Source: Bog-473 sp963770645 (lineage in GTDB: Bacteria; Actinomycetota; Acidimicrobiia; Acidimicrobiales; RAAP-2). Taken from it: a DNA stretch of 64,000 nucleotides. The notes under the pieces are model-generated. The model worked only from the letters and a program-made list of their open reading frames with translations, ran no database searches and was not told the DNA's origin. Location: positions 124,001 through 188,000 of the forward strand of contig CAVYQL010000005.1 in NCBI GenBank assembly GCA_963770645.1, read 5' to 3'. This document shows, piece by piece, positions 9,237 to 17,049 of this stretch. Every line of letters begins with the position of its first letter. The first letter of the stretch is position 1. A program made the translations under genes and the position numbers.

Positions 9237-9283
9237 CCCTGCGATGCTACGGGTGCGGCCTCTGGCCAGTTCAGTACACTCTT

Positions 9284-9320
9284 CTGTGCCACTGATCTGT
9301 GCCACTGATCTGTGCCAGTG
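9284..9320 (+). repeat. 13-bp tandem repeat upstream of the LLM oxidoreductase gene
   Basis: The unit ctgtgccactgat occurs twice in full (9284-9296 and 9297-9309) and a third, partial and slightly changed copy follows (ctgtgccagtg, 9310-9320). It lies in the gap between the divergent HAD and LLM genes, about 65 bases before the LLM start. It could be replication slippage or repeated binding sites; the 13-bp period is not a clean helical repeat. Confidence 0.75.
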
Positions 9321-9386
9321 ACGCCCAGCCGAGCAGCCGGTGGCACTGCCGGAGCCACCGCTGGCCACCGAAGAAAGGACGACCAA

Positions 9387-10424
9387 GTGAAGCTCTCCAT
9401 GACGCTGAACTACGCCGGAGGCCACGAGGAGTCCGCGCGCCAGGCCGCTGCGTTGGAGAAGGTCGGGCTCGATGTGGTGTGGGTCGCCGAGGCGTACAGC
9501 TTCGACGCGCCGAGCTTCATGGGCTACCTGGCCGCCAAGACCGAGCGCCTCGAGATCGGCTCGGCCATCCTGCCCATCTACAGCCGCACGCCAACGTTGC
9601 TGGCCATGACCGCAGCCGGCATCGACGCGCTCTCTGGCGGGCGCGCCATCCTGGGCCTCGGCGCGTCGGGGCCGCAGGTGATCGAGGGCTTCCACGGCGT
9701 GCCGTACGACCGTCCCCTTGGCCGTACCCGCGAGATCATCGAGATCTGCCGCGACGTGTGGGCCCGCGAGGCGCCGCTCGTCCACGAGGGAGTCTCGTAC
9801 CACATCCCGCTGCCACCGGAGCAGGGCACTGGTCTCGGCAAGCCGCTCAAGATCATCAACCACCCCGTCCGCCCGCGCATCCCGATCTGGGTGGCCGCGC
9901 TCGGCGAGAAGAACGTCGCCATGACGGCCGAGGTGGCCGAGGGCTGGCTGCCCATCTTCTTCGTGCCCGAGAAGGTCAAGGAGGTCTTCGGCCCCTCCCT
10001 CGCCGAGGGTGCCGCCAAGCGCGACCCCGCGCTGGGGCCGCTGCAGATCGCAGCCGGCGGCCTGCTCGCCATCGGCGAGGAAGCAGACGTCGCCCCGCTG
10101 CGCGAGCTCAACCGGCCGATGCTCGCCCTCTACATCGGGGGTATGGGTGCCAAGGGCCAGAACTTCTACAACGCGCTCGCCCGCCGCTACGGCTACGAGC
10201 GGGAGGCGGAGGAGATCCAGGACCTCTACCTGTCGGGCAACAAGAAGGAGGCGGCCGCGCTGGTGCCCGCCGAGTTGATCGAGGCGATGTCGCTCTGCGG
10301 GCCCGAGTCCTACGTCAAGGAGCGGGTGGCCGCGCTGGCCGAAGCGGGCGTGACCCATCTCAGCGTCACGCCGCTCGGACCGGATCCGGTCGCCCTGATC
10401 GAAAAGCTGCGAAGCTGGATCTAG
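9387..10424 (+). CDS. LLM-class F420-dependent oxidoreductase
   Basis: A 345-residue luciferase-like TIM-barrel enzyme that probably uses coenzyme F420 to oxidise or reduce a small substrate. It has the family N-terminal (LSMTLNYAGGHEESARQA), the stretch GSAILPIYSRTPTLLAMTA, and LGLGASGPQVIEGFHGVPYDRP, which is characteristic of the F420-binding branch. GTG 9387 is chosen because a GAAAGGA Shine-Dalgarno lies about 8 bases upstream; the ATG at 9399 is the alternative. It is followed 67 bases later by an amidohydrolase gene on the same strand, with its own ribosome site. The substrate is unknown. Confidence 0.9.
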   Translation: MKLSMTLNYAGGHEESARQAAALEKVGLDVVWVAEAYSFDAPSFMGYLAAKTERLEIGSAILPIYSRTPTLLAMTAAGIDALSGGRAILGLGASGPQVIEGFHGVPYDRPLGRTREIIEICRDVWAREAPLVHEGVSYHIPLPPEQGTGLGKPLKIINHPVRPRIPIWVAALGEKNVAMTAEVAEGWLPIFFVPEKVKEVFGPSLAEGAAKRDPALGPLQIAAGGLLAIGEEADVAPLRELNRPMLALYIGGMGAKGQNFYNALARRYGYEREAEEIQDLYLSGNKKEAAALVPAELIEAMSLCGPESYVKERVAALAEAGVTHLSVTPLGPDPVALIEKLRSWI

Positions 10425-10491
10425 CCGCCGCCCGGGTCGCGCCAGCCCCGGCGGAGGCGGCCGGACCGGTCCGCCGGAGAGGAGAAGCACC

Positions 10492-12204
10492 ATGCACGAC
10501 CTCGTGATCCGGGGCGGCACCATCGCCGACGGCTCGGGACGCCCGACCGTCACCGGCGACATCGCCATCGACGGCAGCATCGTCTCGGCCGTGGGCGAGG
10601 TGGACGGACGCGGACACCGCGAGATCGACGCCGACGGTCTCTTGGTGACGCCGGGCTGGGTCGACATCCACACGCACTACGACGGGCAGGCCACCTGGGA
10701 CCCCGAGGTGTCGCCGTCGGGATGGCACGGTGTGACCACCGTCGTCATGGGGAATTGCGGCGTCGGTTTCGCGCCCGCCCGCGAGTCGGATCGCGCCTGG
10801 CTCATTCAGCTCATGGAAGGCGTCGAGGACATCCCGGGCAGCGCGCTCGCCGAGGGCATGAACTGGAACTGGGAGACCTTCGGCGAATACCTCGACGAGG
10901 TGGAGCGCACGAGGCGGGTGCTGGACGTGGCCAGCCTGGTGCCGCACGGCGCGGTGCGCGCCTATGTGCTGGGCGAGGGCAGGGCCAACGACACGGCGAA
11001 CGCGGAGGAGATCGCCGAGATGGCGGCCATCGTGCGCGACGCGGTGCATGCCGGCGCGATCGGGGCGTCGACGACGCGGACGCTGTTGCACCGGGCCAAG
11101 GACGGCGAGCTGGCGGCCGGCACCACGGCGGCGGCCGACGAGCTGATCGCCATCGGCGAGGCGCTCGGCAAGGCGGGGCACCGGGTCTTCTCGGTGGCCA
11201 GTGACATGTGGGACCTCGACCACGAATTCTCCTGGATGTCGGAGATCTCGCTGCGTGCCGGCGTGCCCGTGACGTACCAGGTGCTCCAAGCGGACTTCAG
11301 CCCGGAGCTGTGGCGCGAGTGGATCGACCGCGGCGTGGCCGCCAACCGGCGCGGCGCCTGGCTGGTGCCCCAGGTGGCGGGCAAGCCGACGTCGCTCATG
11401 GTGGGCTTCCAGTCGGTCACGCACCCGTTCGCGCACCACCGGGCCTACCAGGCCATCGCCGATCTGCCGCTCGACGAACGGGTGGCCCGGCTCCGGACGC
11501 CGGAGGTGCGCGCCGCCATCCTTGCCGAGGAGCCCGAGCCCACCGGCTTCGTGCAGCTCTTGCGGGCCAACCTGCACAAGCTGTTCCCGCTCGGCGACCC
11601 ACCCGACTACGAGCCGCCGGCCGAGCGCAGCATCACCGCGCTGGCCGAAGCGCAGCGGCGGAGCACCGACGATGTGCTCTACGACCTGATGCTCCAGCGC
11701 AGCGGGCGCGAGCTCCTGTACCTCCCGGTGCTCGACTACTCGCACTGCAACCTCGACGCCGTGCGCGAGATGCTTGTCCACCCCGCCACCGTGCTCGGTC
11801 TTGGCGACGGCGGCGCCCACTGCGGCGTGCTGTGCGACGCCAGCCTGCCCACGTTCATGCTGACCCACTGGGCGCGTGACCGCAGCCGGGGAGAGCGGCT
11901 CCCGGTCGAGACCGTGGTGCACCTCCAGACCCGGCGCACGGCCGAGCTCTACGGTTTCGGGGATCGCGGCCTGCTAGCGCCGGGCTACCTGGCCGACCTC
12001 AACGTGATCGACCACGGCGCGCTGGCGCTCGAGGCGCCCGAGATGGTCTACGACCTGCCCGCCGCAGGCAAGCGGCTGGTGCAGCGGGCGCGTGGCTACG
12101 TGGCGACGGTGAAGAGCGGCACCGTCGTGCGCGCCCACGGCGAAGCGACGGGGGAGCGGCCCGGCCGCCTCCTGCGCGGGCCCCAGCCGGCGCCCGCAGT
12201 CTGA
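10492..12204 (+). CDS. Amidohydrolase of the N-acyl-D-amino-acid deacylase type
   Basis: A 570-residue metallohydrolase of the amidohydrolase-3 / D-aminoacylase family. The metal-site HTHYD stands at about residue 63, the GNCGVGFAP motif (in which D-aminoacylases use the cysteine as a zinc ligand) at about 85, and GDGGAHCG at about 440. A GAGAGGAG ribosome site lies just before ATG 10492. It is closely similar along its whole length to the gene at 39677-41401 and more distantly to 17050-18798. Known members hydrolyse N-acyl-D-amino acids or related cyclic amides and imides; the native substrate is unknown. It follows the LLM oxidoreductase on the same strand. Confidence 0.9.
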   Translation: MHDLVIRGGTIADGSGRPTVTGDIAIDGSIVSAVGEVDGRGHREIDADGLLVTPGWVDIHTHYDGQATWDPEVSPSGWHGVTTVVMGNCGVGFAPARESDRAWLIQLMEGVEDIPGSALAEGMNWNWETFGEYLDEVERTRRVLDVASLVPHGAVRAYVLGEGRANDTANAEEIAEMAAIVRDAVHAGAIGASTTRTLLHRAKDGELAAGTTAAADELIAIGEALGKAGHRVFSVASDMWDLDHEFSWMSEISLRAGVPVTYQVLQADFSPELWREWIDRGVAANRRGAWLVPQVAGKPTSLMVGFQSVTHPFAHHRAYQAIADLPLDERVARLRTPEVRAAILAEEPEPTGFVQLLRANLHKLFPLGDPPDYEPPAERSITALAEAQRRSTDDVLYDLMLQRSGRELLYLPVLDYSHCNLDAVREMLVHPATVLGLGDGGAHCGVLCDASLPTFMLTHWARDRSRGERLPVETVVHLQTRRTAELYGFGDRGLLAPGYLADLNVIDHGALALEAPEMVYDLPAAGKRLVQRARGYVATVKSGTVVRAHGEATGERPGRLLRGPQPAPAV

Positions 12205-12237
12205 GCGCTGTCTGGGCGCTGTCTGGGCGCTGTCTGA
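12205..12237 (+). repeat. 11-bp tandem repeat directly after the amidohydrolase stop codon
   Basis: Three copies of gcgctgtctgg (12205-12215, 12216-12226, and 12227-12237, the last ending in a) start the base after the TGA. The region lies between two convergent genes and shows no other feature. Slippage expansion is the simplest explanation. Confidence 0.75.
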
Positions 12238-12264
12238 GCTCCCCGAGCCTGGCTGGCGCGGGTG

Positions 12265-12663
12265 CTATCCCTGCATCGTGATGCGGTCGGTGCGAACGGT
12301 GATGCGAAGCCGAACCTCACCCTCGCGGCGCATGGGATAGGAATCGACGCCCAGGTACTTCTTGGCCAACGCGTCGATGTTCGCGTCGGCGCCGTCAGTG
12401 GTCACGTCGGTCACGGTTCCGCGAAAGGCCACGACGTTGTACTGGTCGTCGGGATCGATGACTGACACCGCCACCCGGTGGTCCTTCTCGAGATTGCGAG
12501 CCTTGATCCGGCCGCGGGCGGTGTTGAACACCACGTCGTCGCCGTCGAGCCCGATCCAAAGAGGTGTGATCTGAGGCGACCCGTCCGGGTTCAGCGTCGC
12601 CAGGGAAGCCAGCACCGGCCGGTTGATGAGCGCCCGAGCCTTTTCCGACAAGGTATCTGCCAC
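12265..12663 (-). CDS. PPOX-class F420-dependent oxidoreductase
   Basis: A 132-residue split beta-barrel protein, full length for the family. It has the N-terminal segment VLASLATLNPDGSPQITPLW, followed by VFNTARGRIKARNLEKDHRVAV, which is the F420/FMN-binding region in this group of pyridoxamine-phosphate-oxidase-like proteins. Such proteins reduce small molecules with F420H2 or flavin and are common in actinobacteria. It lies 57 bases after the amidohydrolase-SnoaL gene on the same strand and could be in the same transcript. The substrate is unknown. Confidence 0.9.
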   Translation of the reverse strand: MADTLSEKARALINRPVLASLATLNPDGSPQITPLWIGLDGDDVVFNTARGRIKARNLEKDHRVAVSVIDPDDQYNVVAFRGTVTDVTTDGADANIDALAKKYLGVDSYPMRREGEVRLRITVRTDRITMQG

Positions 12664-12720
12664 AGTGATCCTTTCCGCGTTTGGATTGACGGGTCCGAGC
12701 GTAAAGGATGACCCTCGAGA

Positions 12721-14205
12721 TCAGCGCGACACGGCGCTGCGCAGGGCGTCGGCGAAGCCCCGCACGACCAGCGACGTGATGTGCTCGCTGTCGGTCTCGA
12801 AGACGTCGCGCACGCGGGACTCGGCCCCACCGATGTGCACGTCGAGGTCGACCGTGACCGTCTGGCCCTCCACCTGCATCGCGCCCGGCACCGGGCGGAA
12901 GTCGTCGTAGGTGAACGTCTTCTCGGTGTAGTAGGCGAGGATGGCCTCGTGCCCGCTGCGGCGGTCGCCGTCGACGTCGAAGGCGGCGTCGGGCGCGAAG
13001 AGGCCGCGCAGCATGGCGAGGTCGCGGGCGGTGACGGCCGCGAAGTAGTCGTCGATGATTCCCGCCGGTGCAGGGCGGCGCGACCCGAGGCGGTAGACAT
13101 GCCGCGCATTGAGGCCGAGCACCTTGGCCTGGACCGCGGTGGGGCACGGGGCGATAGTGGCGCGCAGGGCCTCGACCGCACCGGGGAACGTCGCATCGTG
13201 GTGCGGATAGTCGCTGCCCCACACGATGCGCTCCGCGCCGACGAATGGCACCAGCGCGGGGAGGGTGTGCTCGTCGACCTCGAAGCTGATGGCGCACTGG
13301 CGGGCGAAGTACTCCGAGGGGCGCAGCGTCAGGTCGGGGCAGAAGCCGCCGAAGGACCCCGCCTGCTCGTCGAGGCGCTCGAGCCAGAAGGGCGCCCACC
13401 CGCCCGAGGACTCCAAGAAGACCACCCGCAGGCCCGGGTGGCGCTCGAGCACCCCGAACGCGATGAGCTGCGCGCAGGCGAGCATCTCCTCGAAGGAATG
13501 GGACACCGCGTGCAGGATCAGCGGGTTGAAAGGGCGGTCCGACCCGAGGGTGGGCACGATGACCGAGCTGCCCTCGTGGATGCCGATCGGGACATCGAGC
13601 TCTTCGGCTGCGTCCCACAGCGGGTCGTAGGCGCGGTCCGACAGGGAGCGCCCGAGGCAGGGGTTGGGACGGACGAAGCCGGCGACGAAGCCGAGCTCGG
13701 TGACCGCTCGCCGCAGCTCGTGCACGGCGGCGAGCGGGTCCTGCAGCGGCAGCATGGCGGCGCCGAAGAGCCGGTCGGGATCGGCCGCGCAGTAGCTGGC
13801 GAGCCAGTCGTTGTAGGCGACGGCGAGCCCGGCGGCCGCCGCGTGGTCCTCGACGACAGAGAAGTACAGCCCGATGGTCGGGTAGAGCACGGCCTGGTCG
13901 ATGCCCTCGGCGTTCATGTCGACGAGGCGTGCCAGGGGATCCGATCCACCGGGCAGCGCGTCGGCGAGCGGCCGGAAGGCGGACGCATCGTCGAAGTTCG
14001 ATCCGGGCCGGGCCAGGGTGCCCAGCGGGACGGCGAGGATCTCGGTGCCGCCGACGGTGACGTGCTCGTAGCCGTTCGTGTCCGCCGTGACGACAGGCCG
14101 GTGGGCCTCGGGCAGCTCGTCCCACGCCCGCAGGGGCTCGACGACGTGCCCGTCGGCGTCGACGACCGGTCCCGCCCGAGGTGGCAGTGGCAGGCTCACC
14201 GCCAC
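12721..14205 (-). CDS. Amidohydrolase-2 fused to a SnoaL-like domain
   Basis: A 494-residue fusion. Residues 1 to about 375 are a metal-dependent amidohydrolase-2 (TIM barrel) with VVDADGHVVEP at the start, HEGSS in the middle, FLESSGGWAPFWLERLDE, and IVWGSDYPHHDATFPG near its end. Residues from about 380 on (GIIDDYFAAVTARDLAMLRGLFAPDA) form a SnoaL/NTF2-like alpha-beta barrel with a typical start. The join is seamless in one frame. Barrel members decarboxylate or hydrolyse aromatic or cyclic carboxylic acids, and SnoaL-like domains bind small hydrophobic ligands or act as cyclases. The next gene upstream on this strand is another amidohydrolase-2, 19 bases away, so they probably share a transcript. 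Confidence 0.88.
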   Translation of the reverse strand: MAVSLPLPPRAGPVVDADGHVVEPLRAWDELPEAHRPVVTADTNGYEHVTVGGTEILAVPLGTLARPGSNFDDASAFRPLADALPGGSDPLARLVDMNAEGIDQAVLYPTIGLYFSVVEDHAAAAGLAVAYNDWLASYCAADPDRLFGAAMLPLQDPLAAVHELRRAVTELGFVAGFVRPNPCLGRSLSDRAYDPLWDAAEELDVPIGIHEGSSVIVPTLGSDRPFNPLILHAVSHSFEEMLACAQLIAFGVLERHPGLRVVFLESSGGWAPFWLERLDEQAGSFGGFCPDLTLRPSEYFARQCAISFEVDEHTLPALVPFVGAERIVWGSDYPHHDATFPGAVEALRATIAPCPTAVQAKVLGLNARHVYRLGSRRPAPAGIIDDYFAAVTARDLAMLRGLFAPDAAFDVDGDRRSGHEAILAYYTEKTFTYDDFRPVPGAMQVEGQTVTVDLDVHIGGAESRVRDVFETDSEHITSLVVRGFADALRSAVSR

Positions 14206-14224
14206 CCTCTCCGCTCGCCGCGCC

Positions 14225-15478
14225 TCAGCGGGCCCCGGCCGGGACGCGCCAGTCGTCGGTCGCCGGCAGCGCGTGCCGGAACAGGCGGGCGGCGTTGCCT
14301 CCCGCCACGGCGCGCAGCTCGTCGTCGGGAAGCGCGCCCCAGTTCTCTTTGAGGACGCGCTGCGTGTCGGGCCACGACGAGTCCGCGTGTGGGTAGTCGC
14401 TCTCCACCATGATGTGGTCGACGCCGATCACGTGACGCTGGGCCACCGCCGAGGGATCGTCGATGGAACAGAACCAGAAGTTCCGCCGCAGCACCTCGCT
14501 CGGTCGCAGGTCGGAGGGCCACGAATGGCTCTCGTTCCCCGACGCCGAGTGTTCGAGCACGTAGTCGGAGCGGTCCATCAGCATCGTCACCCAGCCGATC
14601 CCGCCCTCTGAGAGCGCGATGTTCAGCTTCGGGTAGCGCAGCGGCACGCCCGACCACAGCCACTCGCCGGCGGCGAGTAGCGCGTTGACCGGGAAGAAGG
14701 TCGGGAGGATCTCGAAGGGCGGGTCGAAGGACGCCAGTGGTGCCCAGCCCGAGGCACCGGTGTGCAGGCAGACGACGGTGTCGGTCTCCTCGCAGGCGCC
14801 GAGGAAGGGGTCCCACTCCCCGCTGAAGATGGACGGCAGGCCCAACCGCGCGGGGAACTCGGGGAAGCTGACCGCCTTGAAGCCGCGCGCCGCGTTGGCC
14901 CGCACCTCCGCGGCCGCGACGTCGACGTCGGCCAGCCACGGCAGCTGCAGCGGGATGATGCGCTCGGGCCGGTACGCGGCCCAGGTGTCGATGTGCCAGT
15001 CGTTGAAGGCGCGCAGGCAGGCCAGACCGAGATCCTTGTCCTGTGCCCGCGAGTAGACGGCGCCGCAGAAGCCCGAGACGAGCGAGGGGAAGCACAGCGA
15101 GGCCCACAGCCCGGCCCGGTCCATGTCCTCGATGCGCGCAGCGATGTCGAAGCAGCCCGGGCGCATCTCGTCGAACCGAGCAGGTTCCATGCTCCACTCG
15201 TCGCGCGGCCGCCCGACGACGGCGTTCAGACCGACGTTGGGGTAGCGGTTGCCCTCGAAGATCCAGGCCTGCGACCCGTCGGCCTCCTCGAGAACCCTGG
15301 GCGCGTGCTCCTCTAGCGCGGCCGGCAACCGGCCCTCGAACAGGTCCGGCGGCTCAATGAGGTGGTCGTCGACGGAGATCACGGGGACCAACACGGCGCG
15401 GGGCTCGGGGTCGGGCAGCAACGTGGCCCGGTGCGTGGACCCTGGACCCTGCACGTGCTCGGTCTCGACTGCTCCCAT
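14225..15478 (-). CDS. Amidohydrolase-2 family hydrolase
   Basis: A 417-residue TIM-barrel metalloenzyme. It has the N-terminal VISVDDHLIEPPDLFEGRLP, where the DHLIEP acts as the first metal-site motif, and near the C terminus the catalytic-metal region VDHIMVESDYPHADSSWPD. Members hydrolyse or decarboxylate cyclic and aromatic acids. The ATG at 15478 sits 48 bases from the divergent aldehyde dehydrogenase gene. The downstream gene on this strand is the amidohydrolase-SnoaL fusion, so the two related enzymes may act on linked substrates or on both ends of a pathway. Confidence 0.88.
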   Translation of the reverse strand: MGAVETEHVQGPGSTHRATLLPDPEPRAVLVPVISVDDHLIEPPDLFEGRLPAALEEHAPRVLEEADGSQAWIFEGNRYPNVGLNAVVGRPRDEWSMEPARFDEMRPGCFDIAARIEDMDRAGLWASLCFPSLVSGFCGAVYSRAQDKDLGLACLRAFNDWHIDTWAAYRPERIIPLQLPWLADVDVAAAEVRANAARGFKAVSFPEFPARLGLPSIFSGEWDPFLGACEETDTVVCLHTGASGWAPLASFDPPFEILPTFFPVNALLAAGEWLWSGVPLRYPKLNIALSEGGIGWVTMLMDRSDYVLEHSASGNESHSWPSDLRPSEVLRRNFWFCSIDDPSAVAQRHVIGVDHIMVESDYPHADSSWPDTQRVLKENWGALPDDELRAVAGGNAARLFRHALPATDDWRVPAGAR

Positions 15479-15526
15479 GAAAGGTGACACTATCGTCAGC
15501 AAACTCGGCAGGCCCAGGGGGTGCGC

Positions 15527-17026
15527 ATGACCACACACGTCGAGGACGTCACGACCCGTGTCGGCCTCCTGATCGACGGGGATGTCGTGGCAGGCGGTGA
15601 TGGCTCCTATCGAGTGACCAACCCGTCGCGTCCCGCCGAGGTAGTCCTCGAAGCTCCCTCGACCTCTCCGGCCCAGCTGGACCAGGCCGTGGCGGCGGCC
15701 CGCCGGTCCCAGCCCGCGTGGGCCGCCCTGGCCATGGACGAGCGCGCCGCGACGGTCGTCGCGGCCGCCGAGGCGGGGGTCGCGCTGGTGGAGGCGAACG
15801 ACCTGGCTCGCTTGCTCACCCGAGAACACGGCAAGACCTACATCGAGGCCATCTTCGACAGCGCCACCATGGGAGGCATGGCCGCCGCCTTCGCACCGCT
15901 GGTGACCGACGCGCTGGGCGCCCGGGAGCTGAGCGGCGGTGCCACCCGGGTCGAGTGGGTGCCCCACGGCGTGGTCGCGGCCATCCTGCCCTTCAACTGG
16001 CCGGTCTCGGTCATGGCCAACAAGATCCTCCCGGCCCTGCTCGCCGGCGACACCGTGGTGGTCAAGGCGCCGCCGACCTGTCCGGCCACCGTGCTGCTGG
16101 TGGCCGCGGCGATGGCCGAGATACTGCCGCCCGGCGTGCTCAACGTCGTCAACGGCCCCGACGCCGCGCTGGGTGCCGCGCTGGTGGGCCACCCCGGCGT
16201 CGACATGGTCTCGTTCACCGGCGGCGTGCGCACCGGCCAGGCCGTCATGGCCGCGGCCGCCGCGGCCGCCGCGACCGCCAGGCCCGTCGTGCTCGAGCTC
16301 GGCGGGAACGACGCCGCCATCCTGGCCCCCGATGTGGCCGGCGACCGCGCGCTGGCCGAACGCATCGTCGAGGCGGCCTTCGTCACCTCCGGGCAGGTGT
16401 GCATGGCGATCAAGCGGCTCTACGTGCACCGCGACAGGCTCGACGAGACGGTGGACGCGTTGGCCGAACGGCTCTCGGGCGAGGTGGTGGGCGACGGCCT
16501 GGCCGAGGGCGTGACGATGGGTCCCGTCCACACCGCCGGCGCCCGCGACCGGGTGGAGGCCATGGTGGCGGAGGCGGCTGGCGGTGGCGCGACGGTGCTG
16601 CGGCCGGGCACGCTGCGCGCCGAGGACGCGGGCTCGGGTGGGTACTTCGTCTCGCCGGCCATCGTGGTCGCGCCAGGGCCGGACTCGAGCATCGTGCGCG
16701 ACGAGCAGTTCGCTCCGGCGCTCCCCGTAATTCCCTACGACGACGTGGAGGATGCCGTGGCGGCGGCAAACGACACTGACTTCGGCCTGTGCGCCTCGGT
16801 GTGGAGCAACGACAAGGCGCTTGCGGACCGCGTGGCCTCGCGCCTGGTCGCCGGCACCGTCTTCGTGAACACGCACGGCATCTCGTCCATCGACATGTAC
16901 GCGCCGATGGGCGGGTGGAAGCAATCGGGCTTCGGTGTGGAGCTCGGCACCGAGGGCATGCAGGCCTTCGCCCGCCAGCGGGTACGCGTGCTGCGGCCGG
17001 GACCAGCCGAACAGGCCGGCGAGTAG
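15527..17026 (+). CDS. NAD(P)+-dependent aldehyde dehydrogenase
   Basis: An about 499-residue ALDH. ATG 15527 or the GTG at 15521 are possible starts. The fingerprints are present: PFNWPVSVMANKILPAL, FTGGVRTGQAVMAAA, the general-base glutamate in VLELGGNDAAI, and the catalytic cysteine in TSGQVCMAIKRLYVHRD. The C-terminal GGWKQSGFGVELGTEGMQAF is complete. It oxidises an aldehyde to the acid; the exact aldehyde is unknown. It is followed by an amidohydrolase gene 23 bases downstream, so both probably sit on one transcript. It diverges from the amidohydrolase-2 genes. Confidence 0.93.
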   Translation: MTTHVEDVTTRVGLLIDGDVVAGGDGSYRVTNPSRPAEVVLEAPSTSPAQLDQAVAAARRSQPAWAALAMDERAATVVAAAEAGVALVEANDLARLLTREHGKTYIEAIFDSATMGGMAAAFAPLVTDALGARELSGGATRVEWVPHGVVAAILPFNWPVSVMANKILPALLAGDTVVVKAPPTCPATVLLVAAAMAEILPPGVLNVVNGPDAALGAALVGHPGVDMVSFTGGVRTGQAVMAAAAAAAATARPVVLELGGNDAAILAPDVAGDRALAERIVEAAFVTSGQVCMAIKRLYVHRDRLDETVDALAERLSGEVVGDGLAEGVTMGPVHTAGARDRVEAMVAEAAGGGATVLRPGTLRAEDAGSGGYFVSPAIVVAPGPDSSIVRDEQFAPALPVIPYDDVEDAVAAANDTDFGLCASVWSNDKALADRVASRLVAGTVFVNTHGISSIDMYAPMGGWKQSGFGVELGTEGMQAFARQRVRVLRPGPAEQAGE

Positions 17027-17049
17027 GCCGCCGGACAAGGGGAGGGACC

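Noticed and set aside
8619..10673. Very long minus-strand open frame covering the HAD gene and running opposite the LLM and amidohydrolase genes
   Set aside because: Only the part after ATG 9236 has HAD motifs. The rest is a GC-driven shadow with arginine/leucine-rich composition opposite two clear genes.
15479..17038. Minus-strand extension of the amidohydrolase-2 frame upstream of ATG 15478
   Set aside because: It runs antisense to the aldehyde dehydrogenase, whose motifs are complete, and shows no homology of its own.
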